Assembly (NCBI RefSeq): GCF_001038505.1
Contig: NZ_LDPY01000001.1
Location: 2,480,001 to 2,544,000 of the forward strand
DNA: 64,000 bases
Direction of reading: 5' to 3'
From: Puniceibacterium sp. IMCC21224
Lineage (GTDB): Bacteria > Pseudomonadota > Alphaproteobacteria > Rhodobacterales > Rhodobacteraceae
Position 1 is the stretch's first letter, and every line of letters begins with the position of its first letter. This document shows positions 8,697-17,321 of the stretch, piece after piece. A program made the translations under genes and the position numbers. The notes below the pieces were generated by a model. That model was given only the letters and a program-made list of their open reading frames with translations, was not told the origin of the DNA and made no database searches.

Positions 8697-9842
8697 ATGT
8701 CGACCGGAGCACTTTGCGTGGCACAAGTCGCCTGTGACCACCCTGCCCCGGTTGAAGCGATCTGTGATCAGTTCGGACCGGAACGGTTTGATCTGGTACT
8801 GATCTTTGTCTCACCCGACGCAGATTTCACGACCCTGACCCAGAGCGCCATCGGGCGCTTTGGCGGTGCTGACGTTCTGGCCTGTTCCACCGCCGGAGAG
8901 CTGGGGCGCGAAGGCTATGAGGATGGCCAAATCATCGCGGTCGGGTTTCCCTCGGCGCTGTTTTCAGTGCAGACCTATGCGATCGACAATCTGGATCATA
9001 TGGATCAGCAGGCCGTAACCGACGGGCTGATCGAACATCGCGTGGCGCTGGGACAGCGGGCGGGACATATGGCGCAGGAATTTGCCTTTCTCCTCGTCGA
9101 CGGGCTCAGCCGACGCGAAGAGCATCTGACCACATTGCTGGCTGCCGGACTGGGGCCGATGCCGCTGTTCGGCGGATCAGCCGGGGATGGTACGAATTTC
9201 CACGGCACCTGGCTCGCCCGGAATGGGGTGGTGCGGCAGAATGCGGCGCTGGTGGCGCTGGTGCGCACTGTCTGCCCGATCAAGGTGTTCAGCCTGGACC
9301 ATCTGGTGCCGACCGACACGCGGATGGTGGTGACACGGGCCGATCCCGACCGACGCATCGTGCAGATGATCAATGCAGAACCGGCGGCGCAGGAATACGC
9401 AAGGCTGTTGGGCAAAGATCCCAACCAACTTGGCACGTTTACCTTTGCCGCCCATCCCGTGGTCGTGCGGCTGGGAGACAGCCATCACGTGCGCGCCATT
9501 CAGCGGGTCAATGCCGACGGCGAGTTGGTGTTCTTTTCCGCCATCAACGAAGGCATGGTCCTGACGCTGGCCGAGCATCAGGACATCGTCCGCCATCTCG
9601 AAGACGGCCTGGCGCGGCTCGACCGGGTGGGTGCGCCACCGCCGCAGATCCTGGGGTGCGATTGCCTGCTGCGACGGATAGAAGCCGGGCAAAGCCAGCA
9701 AACCCGCGCCATCTCGGACATCCTCAAGCGACGCAACGTGGTGGGGTTTTCAACGTATGGCGAACAGATCGGCGCGCTGCATGTCAATCAGACGCTGACC
9801 GGGGTGGCGATCTATGCGCCGCCCGCCCCGAAACAGGTCTGA
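8697..9842 (+). CDS. FIST-domain sensor protein (NosP-like candidate)
   Basis: About 381 residues, cytoplasmic, with an N-terminal FIST_N domain (DLVLIFVSPDADFTTLTQ, DVLACSTAGELGREGY) and a C-terminal FIST_C domain (NRNVVGFSTYGEQIGALHVNQTLTGVAIY-type ending). FIST proteins are small-ligand sensors. NosP, a FIST protein encoded next to a hybrid kinase in several gammaproteobacteria, binds haem and senses nitric oxide. Here the gene is followed nine bases later by a hybrid kinase, so a NosP-like role is a reasonable inference. The start is ATG 8697 (GGGGGGAGG very close upstream) or an in-frame GTG at 8658. Haem binding cannot be proven from sequence. Confidence 0.85.
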   Translation: MSTGALCVAQVACDHPAPVEAICDQFGPERFDLVLIFVSPDADFTTLTQSAIGRFGGADVLACSTAGELGREGYEDGQIIAVGFPSALFSVQTYAIDNLDHMDQQAVTDGLIEHRVALGQRAGHMAQEFAFLLVDGLSRREEHLTTLLAAGLGPMPLFGGSAGDGTNFHGTWLARNGVVRQNAALVALVRTVCPIKVFSLDHLVPTDTRMVVTRADPDRRIVQMINAEPAAQEYARLLGKDPNQLGTFTFAAHPVVVRLGDSHHVRAIQRVNADGELVFFSAINEGMVLTLAEHQDIVRHLEDGLARLDRVGAPPPQILGCDCLLRRIEAGQSQQTRAISDILKRRNVVGFSTYGEQIGALHVNQTLTGVAIYAPPAPKQV

Positions 9843-9851
9843 GCAGTGCCA

Positions 9852-12056
9852 ATGTCAATCATCAATCCTGCCGACAGCGTCGAGCGGCAGAATGAAAAGC
9901 TGATTGAGATCACCGAAGCACTGATGCGTCGGGTGGAATACGGCACAACGCAATCCGGTGTGGCCTATGCGCAGTTCGAACGTGCTGCCCTGCTCGAAAA
10001 GCGGGTGCGCGAACGCACGCTTGAACTCGAACGCACCCTGGATCTGCTGCACGAATCCAACAGTCAGCTTGGCCGAGCCAACCAGGCAACCGAGGCCGCG
10101 CGCCGCAACCTTGCCGACGCCATCGAAACCGTCTCCGAAGGCTTTGCGCTGTTTGATCCCGCCGACACGCTGGTGATGTGCAATTCGCGGTTCTGCCGCG
10201 ATTTTCGCGATACGGTGCAGGATCTTAGCCCCGGCCTGCCGTTTCCGGATTATGTCGAACGGATCAGCCAGAGCCGCTACCTCGCCCTGCCCGAGGGTGA
10301 GACACCCGACCTCTGGCTTGAGCGGCGCATCGACCGCCACAAAGATCGGCACGTGATGTTCAACGTGCAGCTGGCGCATGACCGCTGGTTGCAGGTCAGC
10401 GAACATCGCACCGCCAATGGCGGCACCGTGGTGTTGCAGACCGATGTGACCGACATCATCCGGCTGGAACGGCAGGAACATACCCGGCTCAAGGACAAAC
10501 AGGCGCGGATGATCCGGGCGACGCTGGACCATTTGAATCAGGGCGTCTGCATCTTTGATGAACAGGGCCAGCTGGTTGGCTGGAATCAAAAGCTGGGGCT
10601 GCTGCTGTCGCTGCCCGCGCGGCGGCTAAAGCTTGGCGTGTCGTTTATCGGGCTTTTGGATGAACTTGACTCCGGCATCCAGTTTACCCGTGGGATCGAC
10701 CGCGACACCTTTCGTCTATGGGCTAACGCAACCGGACCACGCCAGCCGGTATCGTTCGAGGTCCGGCGCGGCGAGCGGATGATCCTGCACATCTTTGGGC
10801 GCGGGATGCCGGACCGGGGCTTTGTAATTTCCTGCACCGATGTGACCGCCGAACGCGAAGCGGCGCAAAAGCTGCACGAAATGAACGAGATCCTTGAACA
10901 GCGGGTGATGGAGCGCACCCTCGAACTTGAGGATGCGCTCAGCGCGGCCGAGCGCGCCAATGCATCAAAATCGCGGTTCGTCGCCGCAGCCAGCCACGAC
11001 CTGTTGCAGCCTCTGTCGGCGGCCAAGCTGTTTATCTCATCTCTGGCGGACCGCACCGACCGGCCCGATGATGCGGCGGTCCTGAGCAAGGCGGAAACCG
11101 CTCTTAGCAGCGCCGAACAAATCATTGACGCATTGCTCAATATCTCGAAACTCGATTCCGAGCGGATGAGCTTTGACATCCGCCCCGTCGCCCTGAGCGA
11201 AATCCTGCACCCCCTGCGTGACGAGATGGAGGTGCTGGCGGCAGCCAAAGGGCTGCGTCTGCGGATCGTCGATTGTGGACTTAGCGTCGACACCGATCCC
11301 GCCTATCTGCGCCGGGTGGTACAGAACCTGATGGCGAATGCAATCCGCTATACCGAACGCGGTCAGGTGCTGGTGGGTGTGCGCCGCCGGGGTGGATCAG
11401 CGCGGATCGAGGTCTGGGATACCGGGCCAGGCATCGCAGAAGAGGATCAGGGCACCATCTTTGAAGAGTTCAAGCGCCTCGACACCAAGGCCAGCCGCAA
11501 TGACGGGCTGGGGCTGGGACTCGCGATTGTTGAACGGGCCTGTGCCCGGTTGGGTCATCCTCTGGGGCTTTGGTCCGAACCGGGACGCGGCAGCTGCTTT
11601 ATGGTCAACGTCCCGGTGGCTGGACGTGTTGTCCCGGCACGCACGGCAGACGCGCGCCCGACGCGTCCCACCGGGTTGGCGCAATCGGGACTGATCGTGC
11701 TGCTGGTTGAAAACGATCCGCAATTGCGTCGCGCGATCACCATCCTGCTCGAAAGCTGGGGTTTGCATGTTATCGAGGCGTCCGATGCGAGCAGTGCGTT
11801 GCAATTGCTTGACGATCTTGAGATCAGCCCCGATGCGCTGGTTCTGGATGAACAGCTGGGCACCGGGCTGTCGGGAACGGCACTCTATGACCAGATCCAT
11901 CGCTTGAACGGCCCCTTACCCTGCATCATCATATCGGCAAACCGGTCAGCCGAACTGCGGGACCGCTGTTCCGCCCTGGGGCTCGAGCTGATGCACAAGC
12001 CGCTGGACCGAAATCGGTTGGGACAATTCCTGAACGCAGCTGCCGCACAATGCTAA
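9852..12056 (+). CDS. Hybrid sensor histidine kinase with PAS-like domains and receiver (NahK-like candidate)
   Basis: Cytoplasmic hybrid kinase of 734 residues with no membrane span. An N-terminal coiled coil (about 30-90, RVRERTLELERTLDLLHES) leads to two PAS-type domains (about 95-200 and 225-330). A second coiled coil precedes the HisKA domain with phosphoacceptor His in FVAAASHDLLQPLSAAK. HATPase boxes follow: N in NLMANAIRYTERG, G1 DTGPGI, G2 GLGLGLAIV. The C-terminal receiver has VLLVENDPQ, phosphoacceptor in LVLDEQLGTG and Lys in LMHKPLD. The architecture matches NahK/ErcS'-type kinases encoded next to FIST sensors. ATG 9852 is preferred over in-frame GTG 9846. Confidence 0.88.
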   Translation: MSIINPADSVERQNEKLIEITEALMRRVEYGTTQSGVAYAQFERAALLEKRVRERTLELERTLDLLHESNSQLGRANQATEAARRNLADAIETVSEGFALFDPADTLVMCNSRFCRDFRDTVQDLSPGLPFPDYVERISQSRYLALPEGETPDLWLERRIDRHKDRHVMFNVQLAHDRWLQVSEHRTANGGTVVLQTDVTDIIRLERQEHTRLKDKQARMIRATLDHLNQGVCIFDEQGQLVGWNQKLGLLLSLPARRLKLGVSFIGLLDELDSGIQFTRGIDRDTFRLWANATGPRQPVSFEVRRGERMILHIFGRGMPDRGFVISCTDVTAEREAAQKLHEMNEILEQRVMERTLELEDALSAAERANASKSRFVAAASHDLLQPLSAAKLFISSLADRTDRPDDAAVLSKAETALSSAEQIIDALLNISKLDSERMSFDIRPVALSEILHPLRDEMEVLAAAKGLRLRIVDCGLSVDTDPAYLRRVVQNLMANAIRYTERGQVLVGVRRRGGSARIEVWDTGPGIAEEDQGTIFEEFKRLDTKASRNDGLGLGLAIVERACARLGHPLGLWSEPGRGSCFMVNVPVAGRVVPARTADARPTRPTGLAQSGLIVLLVENDPQLRRAITILLESWGLHVIEASDASSALQLLDDLEISPDALVLDEQLGTGLSGTALYDQIHRLNGPLPCIIISANRSAELRDRCSALGLELMHKPLDRNRLGQFLNAAAAQC

Positions 12057-12139
12057 GCGGCATTCAGCAGCATCAGTTTCAGGCCAAACAGGTCAGCAGG
12101 AATACCGCTAGTCCGGCGCGACTGGCGGATTCAGCGATA

Positions 12140-12424
12140 TCACAATGTGCCGCGACATCCGCGATGCGCATTGGGCAGGCCCAAGTGATGCGGGTTGACG
12201 ATCAGGATCCACATCGGCGGATGGCCGGGTGCCTGTGTCTTGCGATAAGAGCAGTTGTCCGAAGTGACATAGATCGACTCAGAAACATTGCCGCCCGTCG
12301 GCGCCCGCGACGCGGCGTTCCAAACGGTCGCATCATTCGAAAGTCCGGTCGTAAAGCCCTGAATATCAGCAGCGACGGGCGCCGCCATTAAGGCAAGCGT
12401 GGCGGCAAGGATGGACGTTTTCAT
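12140..12424 (-). CDS. Small secreted protein of unknown function
   Basis: A 94-residue protein with a clear Sec signal peptide (MKTSILAATLALMAAPVAA, cleavage after about residue 19) and a short mature part with two cysteines, containing MWILIVNPHHLGLPNAHRGC. The ATG is preceded by TGGAGAACACTC, a good ribosome-binding site, which supports it as real. I do not recognise the family. It is convergent with the hybrid kinase gene and sits alone downstream of a large inverted repeat. Periplasmic or secreted location is inferred from the signal peptide alone. Confidence 0.68.
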   Translation of the reverse strand: MKTSILAATLALMAAPVAADIQGFTTGLSNDATVWNAASRAPTGGNVSESIYVTSDNCSYRKTQAPGHPPMWILIVNPHHLGLPNAHRGCRGTL

Positions 12425-12754
12425 GAGTGTTCTCCAGCAAATGTGTCAGCAGCGCGACCCGTGGCGCCATAAGCCGTTATATGCGGTGGCTCGGGTCAAA
12501 CCTGTGGAAACAATGTGGCCAGACTATGCGGAATGCGCTGCATTCTCGGCGTATTTTACAGAGTTTTCAACACGCGGCTCTGAGCGGCGGCGCGTGTTCA
12601 AAACCGCAATCTTTCCGCTGCAAGGGATCGGAAAATGTGCCGAATTAACATGGTAAGTTGCTTTGACTGAACATTTCGGTCCAAGTCCAGAAGGCAAAGA
12701 CCAAAGTTTATTCGGCAAGAACCGGGCAGAAAATCAGCGCGGCTCAGACCCGGC
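12425..12754. other. Non-coding interval with two inverted repeats
   Basis: 330 bases between the FabF-like gene stop and the small secreted protein start, both on the minus strand. Arms at 12563-12576 and 12591-12604 (14 bases each, one internal mismatch, 14-base loop) form a large potential hairpin. A 15-bp palindrome GAATGCGCTGCATTC lies at 12531-12545. Short open frames here have no convincing ribosome-binding site or coding character. The larger hairpin could terminate the envelope operon or be part of the small gene's upstream region. Confidence 0.55.
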
Positions 12755-13963
12755 TCAAACTCGGCGCAGCGCCAGAACAGCATTCAGACCGCCAAAGGCA
12801 AAGGCGTTGGTCAGCGCCACTTCGACCTTTGCCTCGCGTGCCTCGTTCGGAACAACGTCCAGCGCACATTCGGGGTCTGGCTCTTCATATCCGATCGTTG
12901 GCGCAATGATTCCGTCGCGCAACGCCATGATACAGGCCAGAAGCTCTACCGCGCCCGTGCCGCCGATGAGGTGACCATGCATCGACTTGGTTGACGAAAT
13001 CATCAGCTTGTCCGCATGGGTTCCAAAGACATCCGCAACGGCAGCACATTCCGTCTTGTCATTGGCGGCGGTGCCAGTGCCGTGAGCGTTGATATAACCG
13101 ACCTGTTCGCGCGCGATCCCGGCATCCTGCAACGCGCCCGCGATTGCCCGCGCCGCCCCCTGCTTCGACGGCATCACAATATCTGCGGCGTCCGAGGTCA
13201 TGGCAAAGCCCACGACTTCGGCCAGCATCTCGGCACCGCGCGCACGGGCGTGCTCATAATCCTCAAAGACAAAAACCCCCGCCCCTTCGCCCTGCACCAT
13301 GCCGTTGCGGTTGGCGGAAAACGGGCGGCAGGCGTCGCGGCTCATCACGCGCAAACCTTCCCATGCCTTGACCCCACCAAAGCACAGCATCGATTCCGAT
13401 CCACCGGTGATCATCGCCTGGCTCATGCCGCTGCGCACCATCTGGAACGCCTGCGCCATGGCATGGTTGGAGGATGCGCAGGCCGTGGATACCGTATAGC
13501 TCGGTCCTTTGAGGTTGTACTGCATCGACACATGGCTGGCGGCGGCATTGTTCATCAGTTTGGGCACCACAAACGGATGCACCCGGTTTTTGCCATCCTC
13601 GTAGACCGAGCGGTAATTATCGTCCCACGTGCTGACACCGCCCCCGGCCGTGCCCAGAACAACACCGGCGCGGGCCGCCAGTTCGCCGCCAAACGTCAGA
13701 CCGGACTGGTTAATCGCCTCGTGTGCTGCCATCAGGGTAAACTGTGTAAACCGATCATACAGCGTTAGCTGCTGACGGTTGAATATCCCCTCGGGAACGA
13801 ACCCCTTGACCTGACCGCCGATCTTGATCGACAGCCGGTCAACATCGCGAAATTCGAGATCCGAAATACCGCAACGCCCCTCGCGCATCGCGTCGAGCGT
13901 TTCGGGAACATTATGTCCCAGCGCGTTGATGGTTCCGGCGCCGGTGATGACAACCCTCTTCAC
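12755..13963 (-). CDS. Beta-ketoacyl-ACP synthase II family protein (FabF-like)
   Basis: Condensing enzyme of fatty-acid type elongation, 402 residues, cytoplasmic. The catalytic triad is intact: Cys in STACASSNHAMAQ, His in NAHGTGTAANDKTE and His in STKSMHGHLIGGTG. The N-terminus MKRVVITGAGTINALG is typical. Its start overlaps the stop of the acyl carrier protein gene by four bases, and an LpxD-like acyltransferase follows in the same direction. This suggests a dedicated acyl-chain pathway feeding an N-acyltransferase rather than bulk fatty-acid synthesis. The housekeeping fabF is expected elsewhere in the genome. Confidence 0.9.
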   Translation of the reverse strand: MKRVVITGAGTINALGHNVPETLDAMREGRCGISDLEFRDVDRLSIKIGGQVKGFVPEGIFNRQQLTLYDRFTQFTLMAAHEAINQSGLTFGGELAARAGVVLGTAGGGVSTWDDNYRSVYEDGKNRVHPFVVPKLMNNAAASHVSMQYNLKGPSYTVSTACASSNHAMAQAFQMVRSGMSQAMITGGSESMLCFGGVKAWEGLRVMSRDACRPFSANRNGMVQGEGAGVFVFEDYEHARARGAEMLAEVVGFAMTSDAADIVMPSKQGAARAIAGALQDAGIAREQVGYINAHGTGTAANDKTECAAVADVFGTHADKLMISSTKSMHGHLIGGTGAVELLACIMALRDGIIAPTIGYEEPDPECALDVVPNEAREAKVEVALTNAFAFGGLNAVLALRRV

Positions 13964-14220
13964 CCGGCCTGCTCGGCAACCAGTTTTTCGATACCAGAAA
14001 CGATGCTGGCAACAGATGAGATGTCGAAATCGCTCTGGTTTGGTTCGTTGGCATTGAACGGGATCGAGATATCAAAGGCTTCTTCGATCGCAAAAATACT
14101 CTCGACCAGGCCCAGGGAATCGATCCCCAGATCGTCGAGTGTGCTCTCCATCGTCACGTCTGATACCTCAAGAACTGCCTGCTCTGCGATGATCTCTATC
14201 ACTTTGTCTTTGACGTTCAT
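13960..14220 (-). CDS. Specialised acyl carrier protein
   Basis: An 86-residue acidic carrier protein. The phosphopantetheine attachment Ser lies in LDDLGIDSLGLVESIF, the canonical ACP motif, followed by a four-helix layout (IEEAFDISIPFNANEP). The ATG at 14220 is preceded by AGAGG at good spacing, so the in-frame upstream GTG is not needed. It is coupled to the downstream FabF-like synthase through a four-base overlap. The C-terminal half differs from housekeeping AcpP and resembles carrier proteins dedicated to one product. A link to the neighbouring LpxD-like enzyme is inferred from position. Confidence 0.9.
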   Translation of the reverse strand: MNVKDKVIEIIAEQAVLEVSDVTMESTLDDLGIDSLGLVESIFAIEEAFDISIPFNANEPNQSDFDISSVASIVSGIEKLVAEQAG

Positions 14221-14261
14221 GTGACACACCTCTTGTTGCGGCTGACGGGGCTGGCGCTGAT

Positions 14262-15353
14262 CTAGTCATTCCCGAGCAGCTTGGAAACTGATTTCTGCAT
14301 CGCCGCCACATCGCGGAAAAGCCGTGGCAGGCGACGCAGTGCCTTGTAACTCTCAACCTGGGTTTCCATCTTCATGGCCGGATAACCCAGCATCACGCGA
14401 CCCGCAGGCACGTTTGCCAGCACCTTGGTCGCTCCGCCGGTGATGACGTTATCACCGATGCTCAGGTTGTCGCTGATCCCGGACTGGCCACCTAGAACCA
14501 CGTTGTTGCCGATACGCGAAGATCCAGCGATGCCCACCTGCGCGCAGATCAGACAGTCGCGCCCGATCACCACGTTGTGGCCAACCTGAGCCAGGTTGTC
14601 GAATTTGCAGCCATCGCCCACAACCGTATCCCGCACGCTGCCCCGATCAATACAGGCGTTGGCCCCCAGTTCGACATCGTCACCGATGGTCACGCCGCCC
14701 AGCGAATGGATGCGGGCCCAGCTTTGGGCGGTGTCAGTGCCTTGCTCGCCCAGACTCTCGCGGGCGCGCTCGACCCCCGACACCTCGGGTGTGACAAAGG
14801 AAAATCCATCCGCGCCGACAATGGCGCCCGGCTGCGCGATGAACCGTGCTCCGATGCGGACACGCGCACCGATGCGCACACCGCTGTGCAACAGGGCCTT
14901 TTCCCCCAGATGCGCGTCGCAGCCGACATAACACTGCGGGCCAATGACAGAGCCCGCGCCGATCACGGCACCGGCTGCAATTACCGTAAAAGGGCCAACC
15001 GACACGCCGTCACCCAGTTGCGCAGTCGGATCAATGCAGGCCAGCGGATGAATCCCTGCCGCATAGCCCTGCCCCGGATCCATCATCGCTGACAGCCCCG
15101 CCATGGCAAAGCGCGGACGCGGTGCGACAATCGCTGCCTTCAGCCCATAGCCCTGCCAGTCCGCCCCTTGCCACAACATGGCTGCACGGGCCTGCCCTTG
15201 TGCGATTGTATCGGCATATTCGGGACGCATCGCCAGCGCGATCTGATCCGGGCCACAACGTGCGGGTTCCGCTACGCCAGTGACCATGATCGACGCATCA
15301 CCAAGCGCCTCGACCCCCAGAGCCGCGGCAATCTGTCCGATGCTATGCGCCAT
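14262..15353 (-). CDS. lpxD: LpxD-like UDP-3-O-acylglucosamine N-acyltransferase
   Basis: Left-handed beta-helix acyltransferase (363 residues) that transfers a hydroxyacyl chain from ACP to UDP-3-O-acylglucosamine in lipid A synthesis. Hexapeptide repeats run from about residue 105 to 320 (VSVGPFTVIAAGAVIGAGSV and similar). The likely catalytic His is in NLAQVGHNVVIG. The end YKALRRLPRLFRDVAAMQKSV is typical of LpxD. The ATG at 15353 is preferred over an in-frame upstream GTG. It is not beside lpxA, fabZ or lpxB, but with a private ACP and a condensing enzyme, so it may be a second LpxD or a related N-acyltransferase. Confidence 0.85.
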   Translation of the reverse strand: MAHSIGQIAAALGVEALGDASIMVTGVAEPARCGPDQIALAMRPEYADTIAQGQARAAMLWQGADWQGYGLKAAIVAPRPRFAMAGLSAMMDPGQGYAAGIHPLACIDPTAQLGDGVSVGPFTVIAAGAVIGAGSVIGPQCYVGCDAHLGEKALLHSGVRIGARVRIGARFIAQPGAIVGADGFSFVTPEVSGVERARESLGEQGTDTAQSWARIHSLGGVTIGDDVELGANACIDRGSVRDTVVGDGCKFDNLAQVGHNVVIGRDCLICAQVGIAGSSRIGNNVVLGGQSGISDNLSIGDNVITGGATKVLANVPAGRVMLGYPAMKMETQVESYKALRRLPRLFRDVAAMQKSVSKLLGND

Positions 15354-15389
15354 TTGGCCTGTCCCCCGCGTCACGTTACGCGGGCAGGT

Positions 15390-17006
15390 TTAGCCGCGTT
15401 GCGCGGTCAGAGCCACCCCTGCATTGCTCAGCGCATCCCAGATCCGCCCATCGCGTCCATAGACATCCGCACGATAGTTGACCTTGCCTTTGGCGGTGGT
15501 AAAGGCCGTGCGATACATAATGTGAACCCTCACCGGTTCGTCCAGATTCACCCGGCTTTCCGCCTTGGAGCGCAGGCGCGATTGAAACAGCCCCTTAGGA
15601 TCGTCCGTCTGTTTGGCCAGCAAAGCATAGGCAAAATCGAACGGATCGCCCAGCCGGACACAGCCATGGCTATAGGCCCGCACATCATGCGCAAACAGGC
15701 TTTTTGACGGCGTATCATGCAGATAGATGTTGTACTTGTTCGGGAACATGAACTTCACCTGACCCAGCGCGTTGCGGGGCCCCGGCGGCTGACGCATCGC
15801 AAACGGAAAGCTTGAGGCCGAATATTGCGAGAACCCGTTGCGGGCAACCCGACGACCTCGGCTGTCGGTGATCTCAAGATGGCTGACGGCGCCGGGATTG
15901 CGGCGCAGCAGCGGCAGATATTCTTTGACCACGATCGAACGCGGGACATACCAGCTTGGGTTGATGACCATGAATTCCATCACATCCGAAAACTCGGGGG
16001 TGCGGCGGTCTGAGCTGTCGGCGCCCACGACGGCGCGGGTTTCAAAGGTCACTTTGTTGTCGTCGATGATCCGGGCGGTAAAATCGGTGAGGTTGACGTT
16101 GATATGACGTTTGCCCAGCCCTTCGGGAAAGTTGATCCAACGCTCGCGCTCCATCGCCACGACGATGGATTGCAGCCGCTCTTCGACGCTGCGGTTGATC
16201 TCTTTCAATGTCGCACTGCCCGCCACACCGTCGGTTTCAAGACCGTGATCGGTCTGGAATTGCTGCACTGCCATCTGCATTGTCGAATCATAGCTCGCGG
16301 CGGCGCTGCGGGTCATATAACCCATGGCGATCATCCGGTTGCGCAACGCAACCACCGCCGTACCGCTCTGCCCCGGCTCAAGCTTGGCTGCATTGACGGC
16401 AGGGCCCCAGCCGCCCTGTGGCAACACCCGCTCCAGCAGCAGCTTTTCCTTCATCAGCCGGGCATATTCCTGCGTCCGAGGTGCCAGCGCGCGAAAAAAG
16501 ACCCGCGGATCACCCTGCGTCAAGGCAACAAGATTGGCCTGGGTGTCGCGCAGCGGCACCTCACGCACCAGTCCGGCATCCACTTTGCGCGGCTCCAACA
16601 CTCCGGTCTGAAGATCCCGCGCGAAACGGACAAAAACCTGACTCAGTTCAACTTCGATTGCGCCGCGTTCCCGAGCCGTGCGCGCATCACCCATCTTGCG
16701 CATCAGCCCCGCCGCATCATAGCGCGGCACCGGAAGACCATGCACCGCCGCAGTTCCAAGCGCCTCGATCAGCGCCATGCGGCGCGCGCGGTCTGCGTCG
16801 GTATCGCCGGTCCAGATTGGTGCAAAATCGCGGGCCCGGTAAAAGGCGGCGATTCCATCATCACGCGACGCTTGCTCGGCCACAGTCTGCCTGAAGGCCG
16901 TCACCTGCGCGGTTGCCGGGGCGGCAAAGCTGAGCGCAACCGTCCCTGCCAGCAGCAGCGCGCAGAGGCTTTGGCGGATTGCCGGGCGGTCTGTCATCTG
17001 CATCAT
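15390..17006 (-). CDS. Murein L,D-transpeptidase (YcbB/LdtD type)
   Basis: Periplasmic peptidoglycan cross-linking enzyme, 538 residues. A signal peptide covers about residues 1-34 (LCALLLAGTVALSFAAPATAQ). A peptidoglycan-binding domain lies near residue 225-275 (RNRMIAMGYM and AVQQFQTDHGLETDGVAG). The YkuD catalytic domain follows, with INPSWYVPRSIVVKEYLP and the active-site motif SHGCVRLGDPFDFAY carrying the catalytic Cys. ATG at 17006 has GAGG just upstream; a second ATG follows immediately. It leads the minus-strand envelope block and is divergent from a second cell-wall enzyme at 17322. Confidence 0.92.
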   Translation of the reverse strand: MMQMTDRPAIRQSLCALLLAGTVALSFAAPATAQVTAFRQTVAEQASRDDGIAAFYRARDFAPIWTGDTDADRARRMALIEALGTAAVHGLPVPRYDAAGLMRKMGDARTARERGAIEVELSQVFVRFARDLQTGVLEPRKVDAGLVREVPLRDTQANLVALTQGDPRVFFRALAPRTQEYARLMKEKLLLERVLPQGGWGPAVNAAKLEPGQSGTAVVALRNRMIAMGYMTRSAAASYDSTMQMAVQQFQTDHGLETDGVAGSATLKEINRSVEERLQSIVVAMERERWINFPEGLGKRHINVNLTDFTARIIDDNKVTFETRAVVGADSSDRRTPEFSDVMEFMVINPSWYVPRSIVVKEYLPLLRRNPGAVSHLEITDSRGRRVARNGFSQYSASSFPFAMRQPPGPRNALGQVKFMFPNKYNIYLHDTPSKSLFAHDVRAYSHGCVRLGDPFDFAYALLAKQTDDPKGLFQSRLRSKAESRVNLDEPVRVHIMYRTAFTTAKGKVNYRADVYGRDGRIWDALSNAGVALTAQRG

Positions 17007-17321
17007 GGAACCTCAAATATGTTATAATTACTTTATTTCGTTGTTTCAGAACAGCTTGCCAACTGTCTAATCACAATTGCTCCATGTCTCTACGAGGGGC
17101 GCAATTGATGCAAGGCGGTACCGCAGCGAAACCGAATCGCCACATTGATCAGGATTTAAGCAGATTCTTGCCGAAAGCCCTTGATTGCTAAAAAACCAAC
17201 CAATTCGATCTTTCGACACGATTCGAGATGTGGCATAAGAATCGTGCATCTGGGGATGAGATGGCAGACCGCGCAACGTCGCGGGAAAACAGGTAAGAGA
17301 CGACGGGACAGGCACTCTGAC
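17007..17321. other. Divergent intergenic region between two cell-wall genes
   Basis: 315 bases between the L,D-transpeptidase and the DUF882 peptidase. It is AT-rich next to the transpeptidase start, with a TATAAC-like element on the minus strand at 17021-17026, but I find no matching -35. An open frame continues upstream of the DUF882 start, with no ribosome-binding site. No gene, repeat or RNA is evident. Confidence 0.45.

Noticed and set aside
12399..12656. Short plus-strand frames of 73 and 85 codons
   Set aside because: They overlap inverted repeats and the upstream region of a better-supported gene, with no ribosome-binding site.
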